The notes: generated by a model from the letters alone, not told the origin. A stretch of 64,000 nt of DNA from Phenylobacterium deserti (GCA_945883235.1 CAMCXF010000004.1:1-64000); one strand, 5' to 3'; counted from the stretch's first letter, positions 27,605 through 37,395 are shown. Translations and numbers: made by a program.

Positions 27605-27719
27605 TAGAGCACGACAGCTTGAAGTGGAGACCGGTTCAGGCGCCCGTCACGCTCTGAATGTATGAAAACGCACCTGTTTATCCGTTTCAGATGAGTCCAT
27701 CTGAAACGGACAGGCTCTA
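27605..27719. repeat. MITE-like palindromic element with inverted TAGAGC ends
   Basis: 115 bp bounded by TAGAGC (27605-27610) and GCTCTA (27714-27719). Near the right end is a perfect 13-bp stem TCCGTTTCAGATG/CATCTGAAACGGA with AGTC as loop (27681-27710). No T-run follows on either strand, so it is not an ordinary terminator. The right end supplies the stop codon of the RND permease gene. It fills the space between convergent genes. Confidence 0.75.
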
Positions 27720-30700
27720 AAGGTGATCGTTTGGCGTAGCCTGCCCCGGGGCCTCACGCGGCGTCACAAATCGCCCCAGTTTCGGCTTCAGCCAGTTTTC
27801 GAAGTCGTCAACGAAGCTGTAGACCACGGGCACCAGCACCAGCGACAGCACGGTCGAGGTGATCAGGCCACCGATCACGGCGACGGCCATCGGCTGACGG
27901 AACTCCGAGCCAGCCTCCAGCGCAAACGCCGTCGGCAGCATGCCGGCGGCCATGGCCAGCGTAGTCATGATGATCGGCCGCGCCCGCTCACGGCAGGCGT
28001 CGATCAGGGCGTCATGCTGGGTCATGCCCTCACGCTCACGCTCGATGGCGTACTCGACCAGCAGGATCGAGTTCTTGGCGGCCAGACCCAGCAGCATCAG
28101 GAACCCGATCAGCGACGGGATCGACAGCGACAGGTTGAAGGCCAGCAGGCCCAGGAAGGCGCCGCCGACGGAGAGCGGCAGGGCCGACAGGATCACCACC
28201 GGCTTGAAGAAGCTGCGGAACAGCAGCACCAGCACGGCATAGATCATCGATACGCCAGTGAAAATGGCGATGCCAAAGCCGCTAAACAACTCGGCCATGG
28301 CCTCCTGATTGCCGACGGCGGCGGGCCGGACGCCGGCGGGCAGGTTTTTCATGATCGGCAGATTGGCGACGGCGGCCTGGGCAACGCCTGCCTCAACACC
28401 GTTCAGCTCAGCCTGGATGGTGATCTGGCGTTCACGGTTCAGCCGGTCGATGCGCGCCGGACCAGCCTGGAAAGAGATATCGGCTACGCTTTCCAGCGTC
28501 GTCGAGCCGCCGCCGGCAGTGGGCACGCGCAGGGACCGGATTCGCTCGATGTCAGCGCGGGCCGATTCCGGTAACCGAATGCGGATCGGGATGCGGCGTT
28601 CGCCGTCGTTGAACTTGGCCACGTTGGCGTCGATGTCGCCCACGGTCGAGACCCGCGCGATATTGGCGATGACGTCGGACGAAACGCCCAGCCGTGCAGC
28701 CTCATCCGCCTTGGGACGGATAACAAGTTCCGGGCCGATCGGCGGCCGGGTCGGTCGGGGATCGGCAACCTCGCTCAGACCGCGCATCTCGCGCTCCAGC
28801 TGGAGGCCGGCAGCCTGCAGGTTGGCAGCGTTGGAGCCGATCAGGATCTGCTGGTACCCGGCCGAGCCTTCGGAGCCCAGGAATGTCAGGCGGGCATCGG
28901 GAATGGCGCGCAGCTCGCTGCGCAGGCGCCGGCGCATCTCGTCGCCCGTGGTCTTGCGGTCGGCTTTCAGCAGGATGGTGGCCGTTCCGGTGCGCAGGTC
29001 ACTGCCGCCGCCACCACTGAAGCCAGGGCCGAAGTTGGAGACGGTCGAGCCGATCTGGATGAATACATCGGCGACTTCCGGTTGTTTGCGGAACAGGGTG
29101 CTGATCTGTTCGGCGATCCCTTCCATGTCGGCGACCGTGGAACCGGGGGGACCCTGAATATTCACGTAGGCGAAGTCGGGGTCGCCGGCCGGCTGAAAGC
29201 CGCGCGGCAGCAAGGGCACCAGCATCAGCGACGCGAGGAACAGGATGCCGCCGAATATCGAGGCTATGATCCGGTGTGCCAGCGCCCACTCCAGCGCATT
29301 GCGATAGATGCCCTCAAACGGCTTGCGCGAATGGGCGGTGACGTTGGCTTTCAAGAAGTAGGCCGCCATTGGCGGGGTGACCAGCCGGGCGACCAGCAGC
29401 GAGAAAAGCACCGCCACCGAAACGGTCAGACCGAACTCCTTGAAGAACTGGCCTGGGATGCCCGGCATGAAGCTGACCGGCGTAAACACCACGACGATGG
29501 CCATGGTGGTGGCCACCACCGCCAGACCTATGGAGTCAGCCCCTACCAGGGCGGCCTGATAGGGCCGTTCGCCCCGCGCCACACGCTTTTCGATGTTTTC
29601 GATCTCGACGATGGCGTCGTCGACCAGAATGCCGATCACCAGGGTCAAGGCCAGCAGCGTGACGATATTCAGCGAGAACCCGGCCAGGTTCATGATCAGG
29701 AAGGTCGGGATCAACGAGATAGGCATGGCCACAGCGGTGATCAGTGTCGCCCGCCAATCGCGCAGGAAGAACAGCACCACCAAGGCCGCCAGGATCATGC
29801 CTTCCAGCAGCACGTTCTTGGTGGCGGTGAAGCTGGCGCGGGTTTCGTCGACCGCCGAGAAGACCTTTACGAATTTCACGCTGGGGTAGGATTTGGCCAT
29901 CTCGGCGAGCTTCAGGATGACGGCGTCCTCGGTGTCGACATCACTGGCTTCCTTGGTTTTGGAAACCTGGAAGCCCACCACGGGCCGGGCATTCAGGCGC
30001 GCAAAGCCTCGCTGTTCGGAGGCACCGTCGCCGACGTCGGCTACGTCCGACAGCCTGACAAACTTCCCGCCACCGGTGGGGATGGTGATCTCGCGGAGCT
30101 GGGCGACGGTTGTGACCGATCCCAACACGCGCAAGGTCTGTTCGCGACCGCCGACCGCAACCCGGCCCCCGGGTGCATCGACCTGGAAACTGCGCAATGC
30201 GTTGTTGACCTGGCTGGCGGTAAGGCCGCGCGCGGCCAGCTTGTCCGGGTTGATCACGACGTTGATTTCGCGCGCGACGCCGCCCACGCGGCTGACCCCG
30301 GCCACGCCCTTGGCACTTTGCAGACCCCGACTGAGGGTGTCATCGACGAACCATGACAGTTGGTCGTCGCTCATGCCGGGCGCTTCGACGGCATAGGTCA
30401 GGATCGGCGCGGCCTCGTCGATCTCGAGCTGATTGACGTTGGGCTCGTCGATGTCGCGCGGCAACACGGCGCGCGCCTGATCGATCTTGGAGCGGATTTC
30501 GTCCGTCTTTTTCTGCAGGTTCTCACCGAGCTCGAACTGCAGAGATGTGGTGGAGACTCCCTGCGTCACCGTCGAGATGATGGTCTTGACGCCCGAGATA
30601 CCGGCCACCGCATCCTCAACGGGCCTTGTGATCTGGGTTTCCATTTCCCCTGGCGCTGCGCCGCTCTGGGTAATGGTCACCGCGACAACCGGGAACTGGA

Positions 30701-30833
30701 TGTTGGGATACTGCTTCACCGGCAGCCCGGCGTAGGCGATCAGCCCGCCCAGCACGAGACCCAGGAACAGCACCACGACCGGGATCGGGTTGCGGATCGC
30801 CCAAGCGGAAACCGGGAACCCTTGATCGCTCAT
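27717..30833 (-). CDS. RND multidrug efflux permease (HAE1 type)
   Basis: 1038 residues, full length for the family, with twelve predicted transmembrane helices in two halves separated by large periplasmic loops. The TM4 proton-relay motif is seen in VIGILVDDAIVEIENI. Other hallmarks are the N-terminal RNPIPVVV, GVSTTSLQFEL and the final block RARPIIMTTLAMAAGMLPTA. It pumps hydrophobic drugs or toxic compounds from the inner membrane with proton antiport. Its ATG overlaps the adaptor stop (ATGA). The stop codon lies in a repeat element. Confidence 0.95.
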   Translation of the reverse strand: MSDQGFPVSAWAIRNPIPVVVLFLGLVLGGLIAYAGLPVKQYPNIQFPVVAVTITQSGAAPGEMETQITRPVEDAVAGISGVKTIISTVTQGVSTTSLQFELGENLQKKTDEIRSKIDQARAVLPRDIDEPNVNQLEIDEAAPILTYAVEAPGMSDDQLSWFVDDTLSRGLQSAKGVAGVSRVGGVAREINVVINPDKLAARGLTASQVNNALRSFQVDAPGGRVAVGGREQTLRVLGSVTTVAQLREITIPTGGGKFVRLSDVADVGDGASEQRGFARLNARPVVGFQVSKTKEASDVDTEDAVILKLAEMAKSYPSVKFVKVFSAVDETRASFTATKNVLLEGMILAALVVLFFLRDWRATLITAVAMPISLIPTFLIMNLAGFSLNIVTLLALTLVIGILVDDAIVEIENIEKRVARGERPYQAALVGADSIGLAVVATTMAIVVVFTPVSFMPGIPGQFFKEFGLTVSVAVLFSLLVARLVTPPMAAYFLKANVTAHSRKPFEGIYRNALEWALAHRIIASIFGGILFLASLMLVPLLPRGFQPAGDPDFAYVNIQGPPGSTVADMEGIAEQISTLFRKQPEVADVFIQIGSTVSNFGPGFSGGGGSDLRTGTATILLKADRKTTGDEMRRRLRSELRAIPDARLTFLGSEGSAGYQQILIGSNAANLQAAGLQLEREMRGLSEVADPRPTRPPIGPELVIRPKADEAARLGVSSDVIANIARVSTVGDIDANVAKFNDGERRIPIRIRLPESARADIERIRSLRVPTAGGGSTTLESVADISFQAGPARIDRLNRERQITIQAELNGVEAGVAQAAVANLPIMKNLPAGVRPAAVGNQEAMAELFSGFGIAIFTGVSMIYAVLVLLFRSFFKPVVILSALPLSVGGAFLGLLAFNLSLSIPSLIGFLMLLGLAAKNSILLVEYAIEREREGMTQHDALIDACRERARPIIMTTLAMAAGMLPTAFALEAGSEFRQPMAVAVIGGLITSTVLSLVLVPVVYSFVDDFENWLKPKLGRFVTPREAPGQATPNDHL

Positions 30834-31957
30834 CGCTTGGCCGCCGGAGCTGTCGGCGCAGGTTGCACGGTCGCGGCGACAGGCTTCACCAGATCACCAT
30901 CCAGCATCAGGGCCGCAGCGTTTGCGACCACACGTGAGCCGGCGGGCGGACCCTTGATGATCTGCACCAGGCCGGAACCGCGCTGGCCAGCCTGGATCAT
31001 CACCCGCTTCACGCGGTTGTTGGAGCCTACCACCATCAAACTGGCGCCATCGGCGTCATAGCGGATGGCGGTTTCAGGCACCGCCAGCGCCTGACCGGAT
31101 GCGTCGGCGAACACCGCCCGCGCGAAACCGCCGACCCGGATATCCGACCGAACGGGCAGCAGGATACGCACCTGGCCCAGCCGGGTCTGCGGGTCGATCT
31201 GGGGGCTGATCAGGCGCACCTGACCCTGCACCGTCGCGCCGCTGGGCAAGGTGACCGTGGCCGACTGGCCGACCCGGATGCGGGTCAGGTCGTCCTCGCT
31301 CAGGTCAGCGGACAGCTCGACCTGGCCGTCGCGAGCCATCCGGAACCACGGGGTGGCACCGCCGGACGACAGATCACCGGGGCGGACGTTCTTTTCCAGG
31401 ATCAACCCAGCGACCGGTGCCGTGACCGCCAGCTTGCCTGACCGGGTGCGCAGATCACGCAGCGATGCAGCCTGAGCGCGGGCCTGGGCGCGGACGGCGC
31501 GGGCCTGCAGGCGGCGTTGCTCGATCTGTTCCTGCGACAGCACGCCTTGACCGTCCAGGTCACGGACGCGGTTGGCCTGGTCTTCGGCCTGGAGGGCGTT
31601 GGCCTCGGCCTGGGCCGCCAGCGCTTCGGCCTGGGCGACCTGTGAGGAGATCAGCGTGGGATCCAGTTGGACCAGCGTCTGGCCGGCACGGACATAGTCG
31701 CCCACATCGGCCAGGACGCGTGCCACGCGATAGCCGTTGACCTCCGGCAGGACCGCAGCTTCCTCACGCGCGGTCAGATCGCCGGACGCGGCGAGTGCGC
31801 CGGCAATAGGTCGCGCTTCGATGACAACGACGCGGACCGCGCGCGCCTGATCGGCCTCGGTCTGTTTTGGAGGATCGGCCTTCTGGCAGGCGGCGAGCGC
31901 CAGGGTCATCAGAGCCGGGAGAAGGATACGGGTCGAGGTCATGAGGTCTTGTCTCAT
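30830..31957 (-). CDS. RND efflux periplasmic adaptor (membrane fusion protein)
   Basis: 375 residues. Lipoprotein signal with LAAC near residue 24, then barrel-sandwich lipoyl part (VLPEVNGYRVARVLADVGDY), an alpha-hairpin coiled coil rich in Ala/Gln (about 105-165), and beta-barrel and membrane-proximal domains. It links the inner-membrane pump to the outer-membrane channel. Middle gene of the efflux operon, overlapping both neighbours by four bases. Confidence 0.92.
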   Translation of the reverse strand: MRQDLMTSTRILLPALMTLALAACQKADPPKQTEADQARAVRVVVIEARPIAGALAASGDLTAREEAAVLPEVNGYRVARVLADVGDYVRAGQTLVQLDPTLISSQVAQAEALAAQAEANALQAEDQANRVRDLDGQGVLSQEQIEQRRLQARAVRAQARAQAASLRDLRTRSGKLAVTAPVAGLILEKNVRPGDLSSGGATPWFRMARDGQVELSADLSEDDLTRIRVGQSATVTLPSGATVQGQVRLISPQIDPQTRLGQVRILLPVRSDIRVGGFARAVFADASGQALAVPETAIRYDADGASLMVVGSNNRVKRVMIQAGQRGSGLVQIIKGPPAGSRVVANAAALMLDGDLVKPVAATVQPAPTAPAAKR

Positions 31958-33366
31958 CGGGCCTTGGCGTAGGTCTGGGAGGCCCAGCCTCCGCCCAGCG
32001 CCTTGTAGGCTTGCACGGAGCGCCGGAGCGCCTGGACCTGGGCGGCGGTCAGCTGGGCGCGGACCGCGCGCCAGGACCGTTCGGCCGACAGGGTGGTGGA
32101 AAGATCGGTCAGGCCCCGGGCGTAGCCGGTGGCCGAGGCCTTGTAGGCGCGCGCCGCCCGAACCTCGCCGTCCGTCAACAGCGTTACGCGTCGCCGGTCG
32201 GCATCCAGATTGACCAAGGCGGCTTCGGATTCCTGGAAGGCCGTCTGTACGGCCTTTTCATAGGCGGTGACGGCCTGTTCTGTGCGCGCGTCCTTGACTT
32301 TCAGGTCGGCCAACAAGCGCGGAATCGACAGGATCGGCTGGGTCACCGAGCCGCCGATGGACCAGTTCTGGGTCTCGGACTCGAAGCTCGGCTGAATGAT
32401 TTTGGACCAGCCCAGGCCCGGTGAAAGGGTGAAGGTCGGGAAGAACGCCAGGGCCGCCAATTTCTGCTGGCCGACAGCAGAGCGAAGACGCTGCTGGGCT
32501 TGTCTGACATCGGGCCGGCGTTGCAGCAGATCGCTGGGGATCAGGGTCGGGACGGCAGGTGCCTGGCCAACGTTTGGGGGCGCGACGATACTTGACGTGG
32601 GATCGACCACGCGACCGGCGAGGATCAAGATGGCGCGCTTCTGGACCTGTAATTGAGCCTCCAGAGCGGCCACCTGGGCCTGGGCCTGGGCCAGGTCACC
32701 GGCGACCCGATCCGGCTCGGTGGTTGCCGAGAGGCCGACCGCCGCGCGCTTGCTGGCGATCTCGTAAAGCTGGGTCTGGATACGCGCCGTTTCCTGGGCG
32801 TCGGCCAACTGGATCGACAGGCCCCGGGCCTGGAACCACGCGTCCGCCGTCTGGGCGGCGATGGAGGCACGCGCAGCCTCATACGCAAACCGGACGGCAT
32901 CTTCTTCTGCGTTGGCGGACCGGATGGCGGCCGTCGCGCGAAACGGGTCCAGTTCCCAGCTGACATTGAAGTTGCCGGTGTAGCTTTCCGAGGTCCCGCT
33001 GGTGGAGAAGCCCGGGATGTTGGCCAGCGTGCCAGACAGCTGTTCCGTCGTGGTCCTGCGGCCATTCAAGACGGCATTGCCGGTCGGAAGGTACTGAAGG
33101 ATCGCGCTCATCTTCTGAGCCTTGATCTCGTCCAGGCGGGACTTCGCGGTGCGGACGTCCGGATTGCGGACTAGCGCTTGCTCGATCAGCGTCGTCAGGT
33201 CGGGATCGTCGAAGGCCGTCCACCAGGTGTCGAGCGCGATAGCCCCGGGCGGCGCCACGGGTGCTTCATAGGCCGTCGGCAGGGACAGATCCGCCTTGCG
33301 CGGCGTCACGCACCCGGCCAACGCCAGAGCGGCCAGCGAAACAGAGGCGATAGTGGCAAGGCGCAT
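31954..33366 (-). CDS. NodT family efflux outer-membrane lipoprotein
   Basis: 470 residues from the ATG at 33366, chosen because the next residues form a lipoprotein signal with LALAGC near residue 17; the frame stays open 119 codons upstream but that part runs into the divergent regulator gene. TolC-like duplicated helical structure with the family blocks DTWWTAFDDPDL, LLQRRPDVRQAQQRLRSA and a late AYKASATGYARGLTDLST. Forms the outer-membrane channel of the pump. First gene of the operon, divergent from a TetR gene 185 bp away. Confidence 0.92.
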   Translation of the reverse strand: MRLATIASVSLAALALAGCVTPRKADLSLPTAYEAPVAPPGAIALDTWWTAFDDPDLTTLIEQALVRNPDVRTAKSRLDEIKAQKMSAILQYLPTGNAVLNGRRTTTEQLSGTLANIPGFSTSGTSESYTGNFNVSWELDPFRATAAIRSANAEEDAVRFAYEAARASIAAQTADAWFQARGLSIQLADAQETARIQTQLYEIASKRAAVGLSATTEPDRVAGDLAQAQAQVAALEAQLQVQKRAILILAGRVVDPTSSIVAPPNVGQAPAVPTLIPSDLLQRRPDVRQAQQRLRSAVGQQKLAALAFFPTFTLSPGLGWSKIIQPSFESETQNWSIGGSVTQPILSIPRLLADLKVKDARTEQAVTAYEKAVQTAFQESEAALVNLDADRRRVTLLTDGEVRAARAYKASATGYARGLTDLSTTLSAERSWRAVRAQLTAAQVQALRRSVQAYKALGGGWASQTYAKAR

Positions 33367-33550
33367 TCGGTTTTCGTTCACGCGTGTGGTCGAAGGACTA
33401 TGGACTTGATTGACACGTGGCGCTCGAGGCGCCGCAACTTCGCGCAGTCTGTGCGTATCCCCGCAGAGCCTCTTCGGGCGCTTGCGAATGGACATTTGCC
33501 GGAAACTCCGTATGATGTAAAGTGTTTTGTCTGTAATGTTCAGGAGCGGC

Positions 33551-34321
33551 ATGAACTCGCATACCCCCGATGGCGGCGACCCCCAGCGGAGCCTTGAACG
33601 GCTCTGGGGCCGACAGGAGCCTGGACGGCGCGGGCCCAAGCAACGCTTGTCCACCGTCGAAGTCGTGGATGCGGCCATCGCACTGGCCGACGCCGAAGGC
33701 GTGCAGGCGCTGTCCATGCGCAAGGTCGCCGAGGCGGTCGGCGTCTCGCCGATGTCGCTCTACACCTACGTGCCGTCCAAGGCGGAGTTGCTGGATCTGA
33801 TGTTCGACCGGGTGCTGGGCGACACCGCCGATCCGGACGAGAGCGTGACCCGCTGGCGCGACAGGCTTGCGTTCATGGCCCGGGAACGCTGGGCGCTGAG
33901 CGAACGACATCCGTGGTTGCTGGATCTGGCGACACATCGCCCGCCGCTCGGCCCCAATATGATGCGCAAGGCCATGGCTATGCTCGGCACCCTGGCAAAC
34001 ATGGGCCTGGCCCCGGAGGAGACGGTCCTGGCGGCGGATGCGCTGCAGGACTACATCACCGGCGCCCTGCGATCCGCGCGCGAGGCGCGCGAGGCCGAAC
34101 AACTTAGCGGCCTTTCCGACGCGCAGTGGTTTTCCATCGTCTGGCCAGTGCTGGAGAAGCATCTGGACCCGCAGCACGTCGAGGTGGTCAGCCGCATGAG
34201 CGAGGCACGGCGCGAGCGGACGCGTTCACCCGACGAGCGCGCCGCACGGTTTGAGTTTGGCCTGGAACGTGTGCTGGACGGGCTGGAAGTGTTCATCAAC
34301 ACCCGCAAATCCACCACCTAG
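33551..34321 (+). CDS. TetR/AcrR family regulator, probable repressor of the adjacent efflux operon
   Basis: 256 residues from the ATG at 33551, chosen for CAGGAG five bases before it. Helix-turn-helix at about 45-75: ALSMRKVAEAVGVSPMSLYT followed by YVPSKAELL. C-terminal ligand domain of the TetR_C type with FEFGLERVLDGLEVF. Divergent orientation to the RND operon argues for local control of it. The spacer holds a TATGAT (33511-33516) that may be its -10 box; no clear operator palindrome was found. Confidence 0.88.
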   Translation: MNSHTPDGGDPQRSLERLWGRQEPGRRGPKQRLSTVEVVDAAIALADAEGVQALSMRKVAEAVGVSPMSLYTYVPSKAELLDLMFDRVLGDTADPDESVTRWRDRLAFMARERWALSERHPWLLDLATHRPPLGPNMMRKAMAMLGTLANMGLAPEETVLAADALQDYITGALRSAREAREAEQLSGLSDAQWFSIVWPVLEKHLDPQHVEVVSRMSEARRERTRSPDERAARFEFGLERVLDGLEVFINTRKSTT

Positions 34322-34381
34322 CTAATTGGGTTAGCGCTCACTAGGGTCGCGCAACTTATCGATCCCCTTGCGAGTGTCTCG

Positions 34382-34863
34382 ATGCAAAAGCTGTTCCTGA
34401 GCGCAACCTTTATGGCCTTTATGGCCTTTGTGTCCGGCGCCGCGGTCGCCGCCCCGTCGGTCATCGATGCAACCCGGATCCTGCGGGCGATCTGATGAAG
34501 AGCGGCGCGCGGGCGTGGACCCAGGATGTGCCGCTGGCCCGTTCCCGCACCACCGGACCGATCGCCATCAGTGTCACCGCCGGCGGCAAGACCAGCGCGT
34601 GGTCGCAGGGCGAGGAGATCGCAATCCGGGCCGCCCAGACCGGCATCAACCGCCTGACGGTGAAGGACGCGCCGGTCGTGTTCATCGGCTACGGCGTCAA
34701 GGCGCCGGAGCGCAACTGGGACGATTTCAAGGGCTTCGGGGCCGAATGGACAATGCTGTTCGACCTGGGCCAAAAGCTGGCCAATAGCCGCGTCTGGCCG
34801 GAGTGGAAGGACGGGGCCGAGTTCAAGGCGACGCGCGACGCGACCAAGGCAATGCGGAAGTAG
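34382..34863 (+). pseudogene. Remnant of an M28 family metallopeptidase
   Basis: From 34382 a signal peptide and the start of the mature protein (SVIDATRI) are read and then stop at TGA 34492. In another frame the sequence goes on as GDLMKSGARAWTQDVPLARS, then VFIGYGVKAPERNWDDFKGF, the PA-like region of secreted M28 peptidases; it then jumps directly to LFDLGQKLANSRVWPEWKDG and ATRD, which is the extreme C-terminus of the same family. The whole zinc-binding catalytic domain is missing. Total coding potential is about 160 residues compared with about 550. So at least two deletions and one frameshift. Family identity is from recalled sequence patterns. Confidence 0.75.
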
Positions 34864-34870
34864 GGGGCGT

Positions 34871-34906
34871 TTCCTCGCCCCCGACGCGCAGCGCGAGGGG
34901 AAGGTG
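34871..34906. repeat. Short REP-like palindrome
   Basis: TTCCTCGCCCCCGACGCGCA followed by GCGCGAGGGGAAGGTG; arms TTCCTCGC and GCGAGGGGAA pair. Same family as 19416-19446. Directly after the M28 remnant, in the 174-bp gap before the SDR gene. Confidence 0.5.
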
Positions 34907-35037
34907 CGCGCGCCGGCGGCGGCCATGGCGTTTATCAAGCGAGTAGACCCGGAGTTCGTTGCAGGCTGAACCGACAGTTGACCGACCCTGCGTCAGGGCG
35001 TCCGAATGGCGCTCTGAAACCCTCAAGGAGCCTGACG

Positions 35038-35964
35038 ATGGCCGAACTCACCATGGACGACATGATGTTCAAACCCGGCTTGATGAAGGGTCAGCGGATC
35101 CTGATCACCGGCGGCGGCACGGGCCTGGGCAAGGTGATGGCCGAGGCCTGCGTGATGCTGGGCGCAGACGTCTATATCTGGGGTCGCCGCGGCAACGTCA
35201 TCGAAGGTACGGCCAAGGAGTTGATGGACGCCCATCCCACCGGCGGCAAGTGCATCGGCATGGCCTGCGACATCCGGGTGCCCGAGGCGATCCACGAGGC
35301 CATGGACACCATCTGGGCCGACGGGGCGCTGACCGGCCTGGTCAACAATGCAGCGGGCAATTTCATCAGCCGGACCGAGGATCTGTCGCCCAAGGCCTTT
35401 GACGCCATTGCCAACATCGTCTTCCGGGGCTCGTTCTTTGTGACGCTGGACGCCGGCAAGCGCTGGCTGGCCGAGGGCAAGCACGCCTCGGTGATTTCGA
35501 TCCTGACCACCTGGGTCTGGCATGGCGGGCCGTTTACGGTGCCGTCGGCGATGTCCAAGGCGGGCCTCAACGTCATGACCCAGTCGCTGGCTGTCGAGTG
35601 GGGCGGGCGCGGCATCCGCCTCAACGCCATTGCGCCGGGGCCCTTCCCCACCGAAGGGGCCTGGGCCCGCCTCAACCCCGGCAGTACCGAAGCCACCAAC
35701 GGTGGACCGCCCAGCAAGCCTGATCCGACCATCCCGCTGGGTCGCAACGGAGAGATGCGCGAACTGGCCAATATGGCTGTTTATCTGCTGGATCCGGGCT
35801 CGGCCTATATCAACGGCCAGACCATCGCCATCGACGGCGGCGGACATCTGAAGGGTGGCGGCGGGTTCGCGCGCCTCTCCGAGTGGGGCGATGCCGAGTG
35901 GGAAGCCGCGCGCAACGCCATCAAGGGCGCCAATGAGAAAGACCGGGCGCAGCGGACTGTGTGA
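35038..35964 (+). CDS. SDR oxidoreductase, 2,4-dienoyl-CoA reductase-like
   Basis: 308 residues from the ATG at 35038, which has AAGGAG at eight bases; a longer frame upstream lacks this. Glycine motif TGGGTGLGK, NNAAGNF, and at the active site SAMSKAG, where the classical YxxxK Tyr is replaced by Ser. Together with LAVEWGGRGIRLNAIAPGPF this fits the DECR branch, which reduces 2,4-dienoyl-CoA with NADPH in breakdown of unsaturated fatty acids. Possibly works with the dehydrogenases elsewhere in the window. Confidence 0.85.
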   Translation: MAELTMDDMMFKPGLMKGQRILITGGGTGLGKVMAEACVMLGADVYIWGRRGNVIEGTAKELMDAHPTGGKCIGMACDIRVPEAIHEAMDTIWADGALTGLVNNAAGNFISRTEDLSPKAFDAIANIVFRGSFFVTLDAGKRWLAEGKHASVISILTTWVWHGGPFTVPSAMSKAGLNVMTQSLAVEWGGRGIRLNAIAPGPFPTEGAWARLNPGSTEATNGGPPSKPDPTIPLGRNGEMRELANMAVYLLDPGSAYINGQTIAIDGGGHLKGGGGFARLSEWGDAEWEAARNAIKGANEKDRAQRTV

Positions 35965-36026
35965 CAAACTCGTAAGTTACGGCCCCTTAACTTGTGACCC
36001 CCTGGGCTGCGTGACGTACTGGCGGC

Positions 36027-37364
36027 ATGAACCCGCTCAAAGTTCTGGCCACCATCCTCGCCATTTCCCTGCCCGCCGCTGCGGCCAGCGCCCCACTGCC
36101 CGATGACGTTGCCTGTCGGCTGGGTGCCTATGCAGCGCCAGGCGGCGGCGCGGTTATTCTGGTACCTGCGGACAATGGCGGCCTCCGATACCTGATGCCC
36201 GATGGCGAGCGCGGGACGCTTCGACAGACTGACGGAGGCGACTTCATCGAGACGCCGCCGCGGCCGGCTGTGCGGCTGTCGTTTCCGCAGTGTAACAGTG
36301 AGCCGCGCCTCACCCTCGGGAGTGGCGCGACCCTGACCCTCCGCCGTGTAAAATTCCGCGAGACCCCCTTGCAATTCGACAGTGGCGGCCTGCGCTTATC
36401 CGGAAAACTGGTGACGAAAGGCACGAGGCCTGCGCGGCAGATCGCGATCTTTGTCGACGGTTCCGACCAGATTGCCGCGGTTGATCGTACCGACTGGCAA
36501 TACTCCCTGCCGCTGCGCGACGTCGGCGTTTTCGTCCTCGACAAGCGTGGGACGGGCGGCTCGGCGGGGGCGCAGACGGCGAACTTTCACTTGCGTGCAG
36601 CAGATGTTGTCGCCGCCGTTCGGGAGGTGCGCCGCCGCGTTGGGGCCCGGACGAAGGTGGGCTTGCTGGGCCTCAGCCAGGGCGGCTGGGTAGCCCCGCT
36701 GGCTGCGTCGCTTGAGCCGGTAGACTTCGTGGTGGTGGGCTACGGCCTGGCCGAAGGCGTCACGTCGGAAGACCGGGACGAGGTGATCCAGGACCTGCAG
36801 GCCGCGGGCTTTGGACCTGCGGACCTGGCCGACGCGCTCGAGCTTCAGTCCGCCGCCGCAGATGTCGCAAAGTCTCACTGGACGACAGGTTGGGAGCGCT
36901 TGGACGAGCTGAAAATCAAGTACGCCAAGGCTCCCTGGCTGAAGGCCATCGGCAATGATGGCTTCACCGGATTACTGGCCCGAATGCCGTCCAAGCTGGC
37001 ACGCGAAATCGCCCCGAAGGTGGATCTCGGGGTCAGTTTTGAGTATGAGCCGCGCCCCGTCATCGCCGGGCTGCGGACTGCGCAGCTATGGGTTCTCGGC
37101 GGCGACGACCACAGCGCGCCGAGCGCCCGGACCCTGAAGATCCTGACCGAGGTTCAGGCGCAGAACGCGACTTTGTCCGTGGCTGTGTTTCCCAAGGCCG
37201 ATCACGGCATTGTCGAGACATTCCAGTCGGAAGGCGTCTCGCATGTCCGATCAGCGCCTGGATATCTCGACCTGGTTGCGGGCTGGATGCGCGACGGGCG
37301 CGTGCGGGCTGTCGAAGGTGCCAATGTGCAGCCGGCACGAAGCCGGGGGACGCACACCCATTAA
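36027..37364 (+). CDS. Secreted alpha/beta hydrolase
   Basis: 445 residues with a signal peptide cut near AAASA at about residue 21. An N-terminal beta-rich region (about 25-110) is followed by an alpha/beta hydrolase domain: LDKRGTGGSAG, LLGLSQGGWVAP with the nucleophile near 217, LGGDDHSAP and KADHGIVE with the catalytic His. It resembles the extracellular serine-hydrolase/peptidase-like group that follows an N-terminal accessory domain; the substrate is unknown. Confidence 0.78.
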   Translation: MNPLKVLATILAISLPAAAASAPLPDDVACRLGAYAAPGGGAVILVPADNGGLRYLMPDGERGTLRQTDGGDFIETPPRPAVRLSFPQCNSEPRLTLGSGATLTLRRVKFRETPLQFDSGGLRLSGKLVTKGTRPARQIAIFVDGSDQIAAVDRTDWQYSLPLRDVGVFVLDKRGTGGSAGAQTANFHLRAADVVAAVREVRRRVGARTKVGLLGLSQGGWVAPLAASLEPVDFVVVGYGLAEGVTSEDRDEVIQDLQAAGFGPADLADALELQSAAADVAKSHWTTGWERLDELKIKYAKAPWLKAIGNDGFTGLLARMPSKLAREIAPKVDLGVSFEYEPRPVIAGLRTAQLWVLGGDDHSAPSARTLKILTEVQAQNATLSVAVFPKADHGIVETFQSEGVSHVRSAPGYLDLVAGWMRDGRVRAVEGANVQPARSRGTHTH

Positions 37365-37395
37365 GGCTTGCTCCGGCGCTCGACACCCGCAAGAG

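Noticed and set aside
27681-27710. Perfect hairpin as a terminator of the dehydratase or RND genes
   Set aside because: No T-run follows on either strand; it is better explained as part of the repeat element.
29082-30356. A 424-codon open frame on the plus strand
   Set aside because: Antisense to the RND permease, His/Gln/Asp-rich low-complexity translation typical of an antisense frame.
35971-35991. AAGTTA...TAACTT inverted repeat between the SDR and hydrolase genes
   Set aside because: Only six-base arms in an AT-richer spacer; could be chance and has no supporting promoter boxes.
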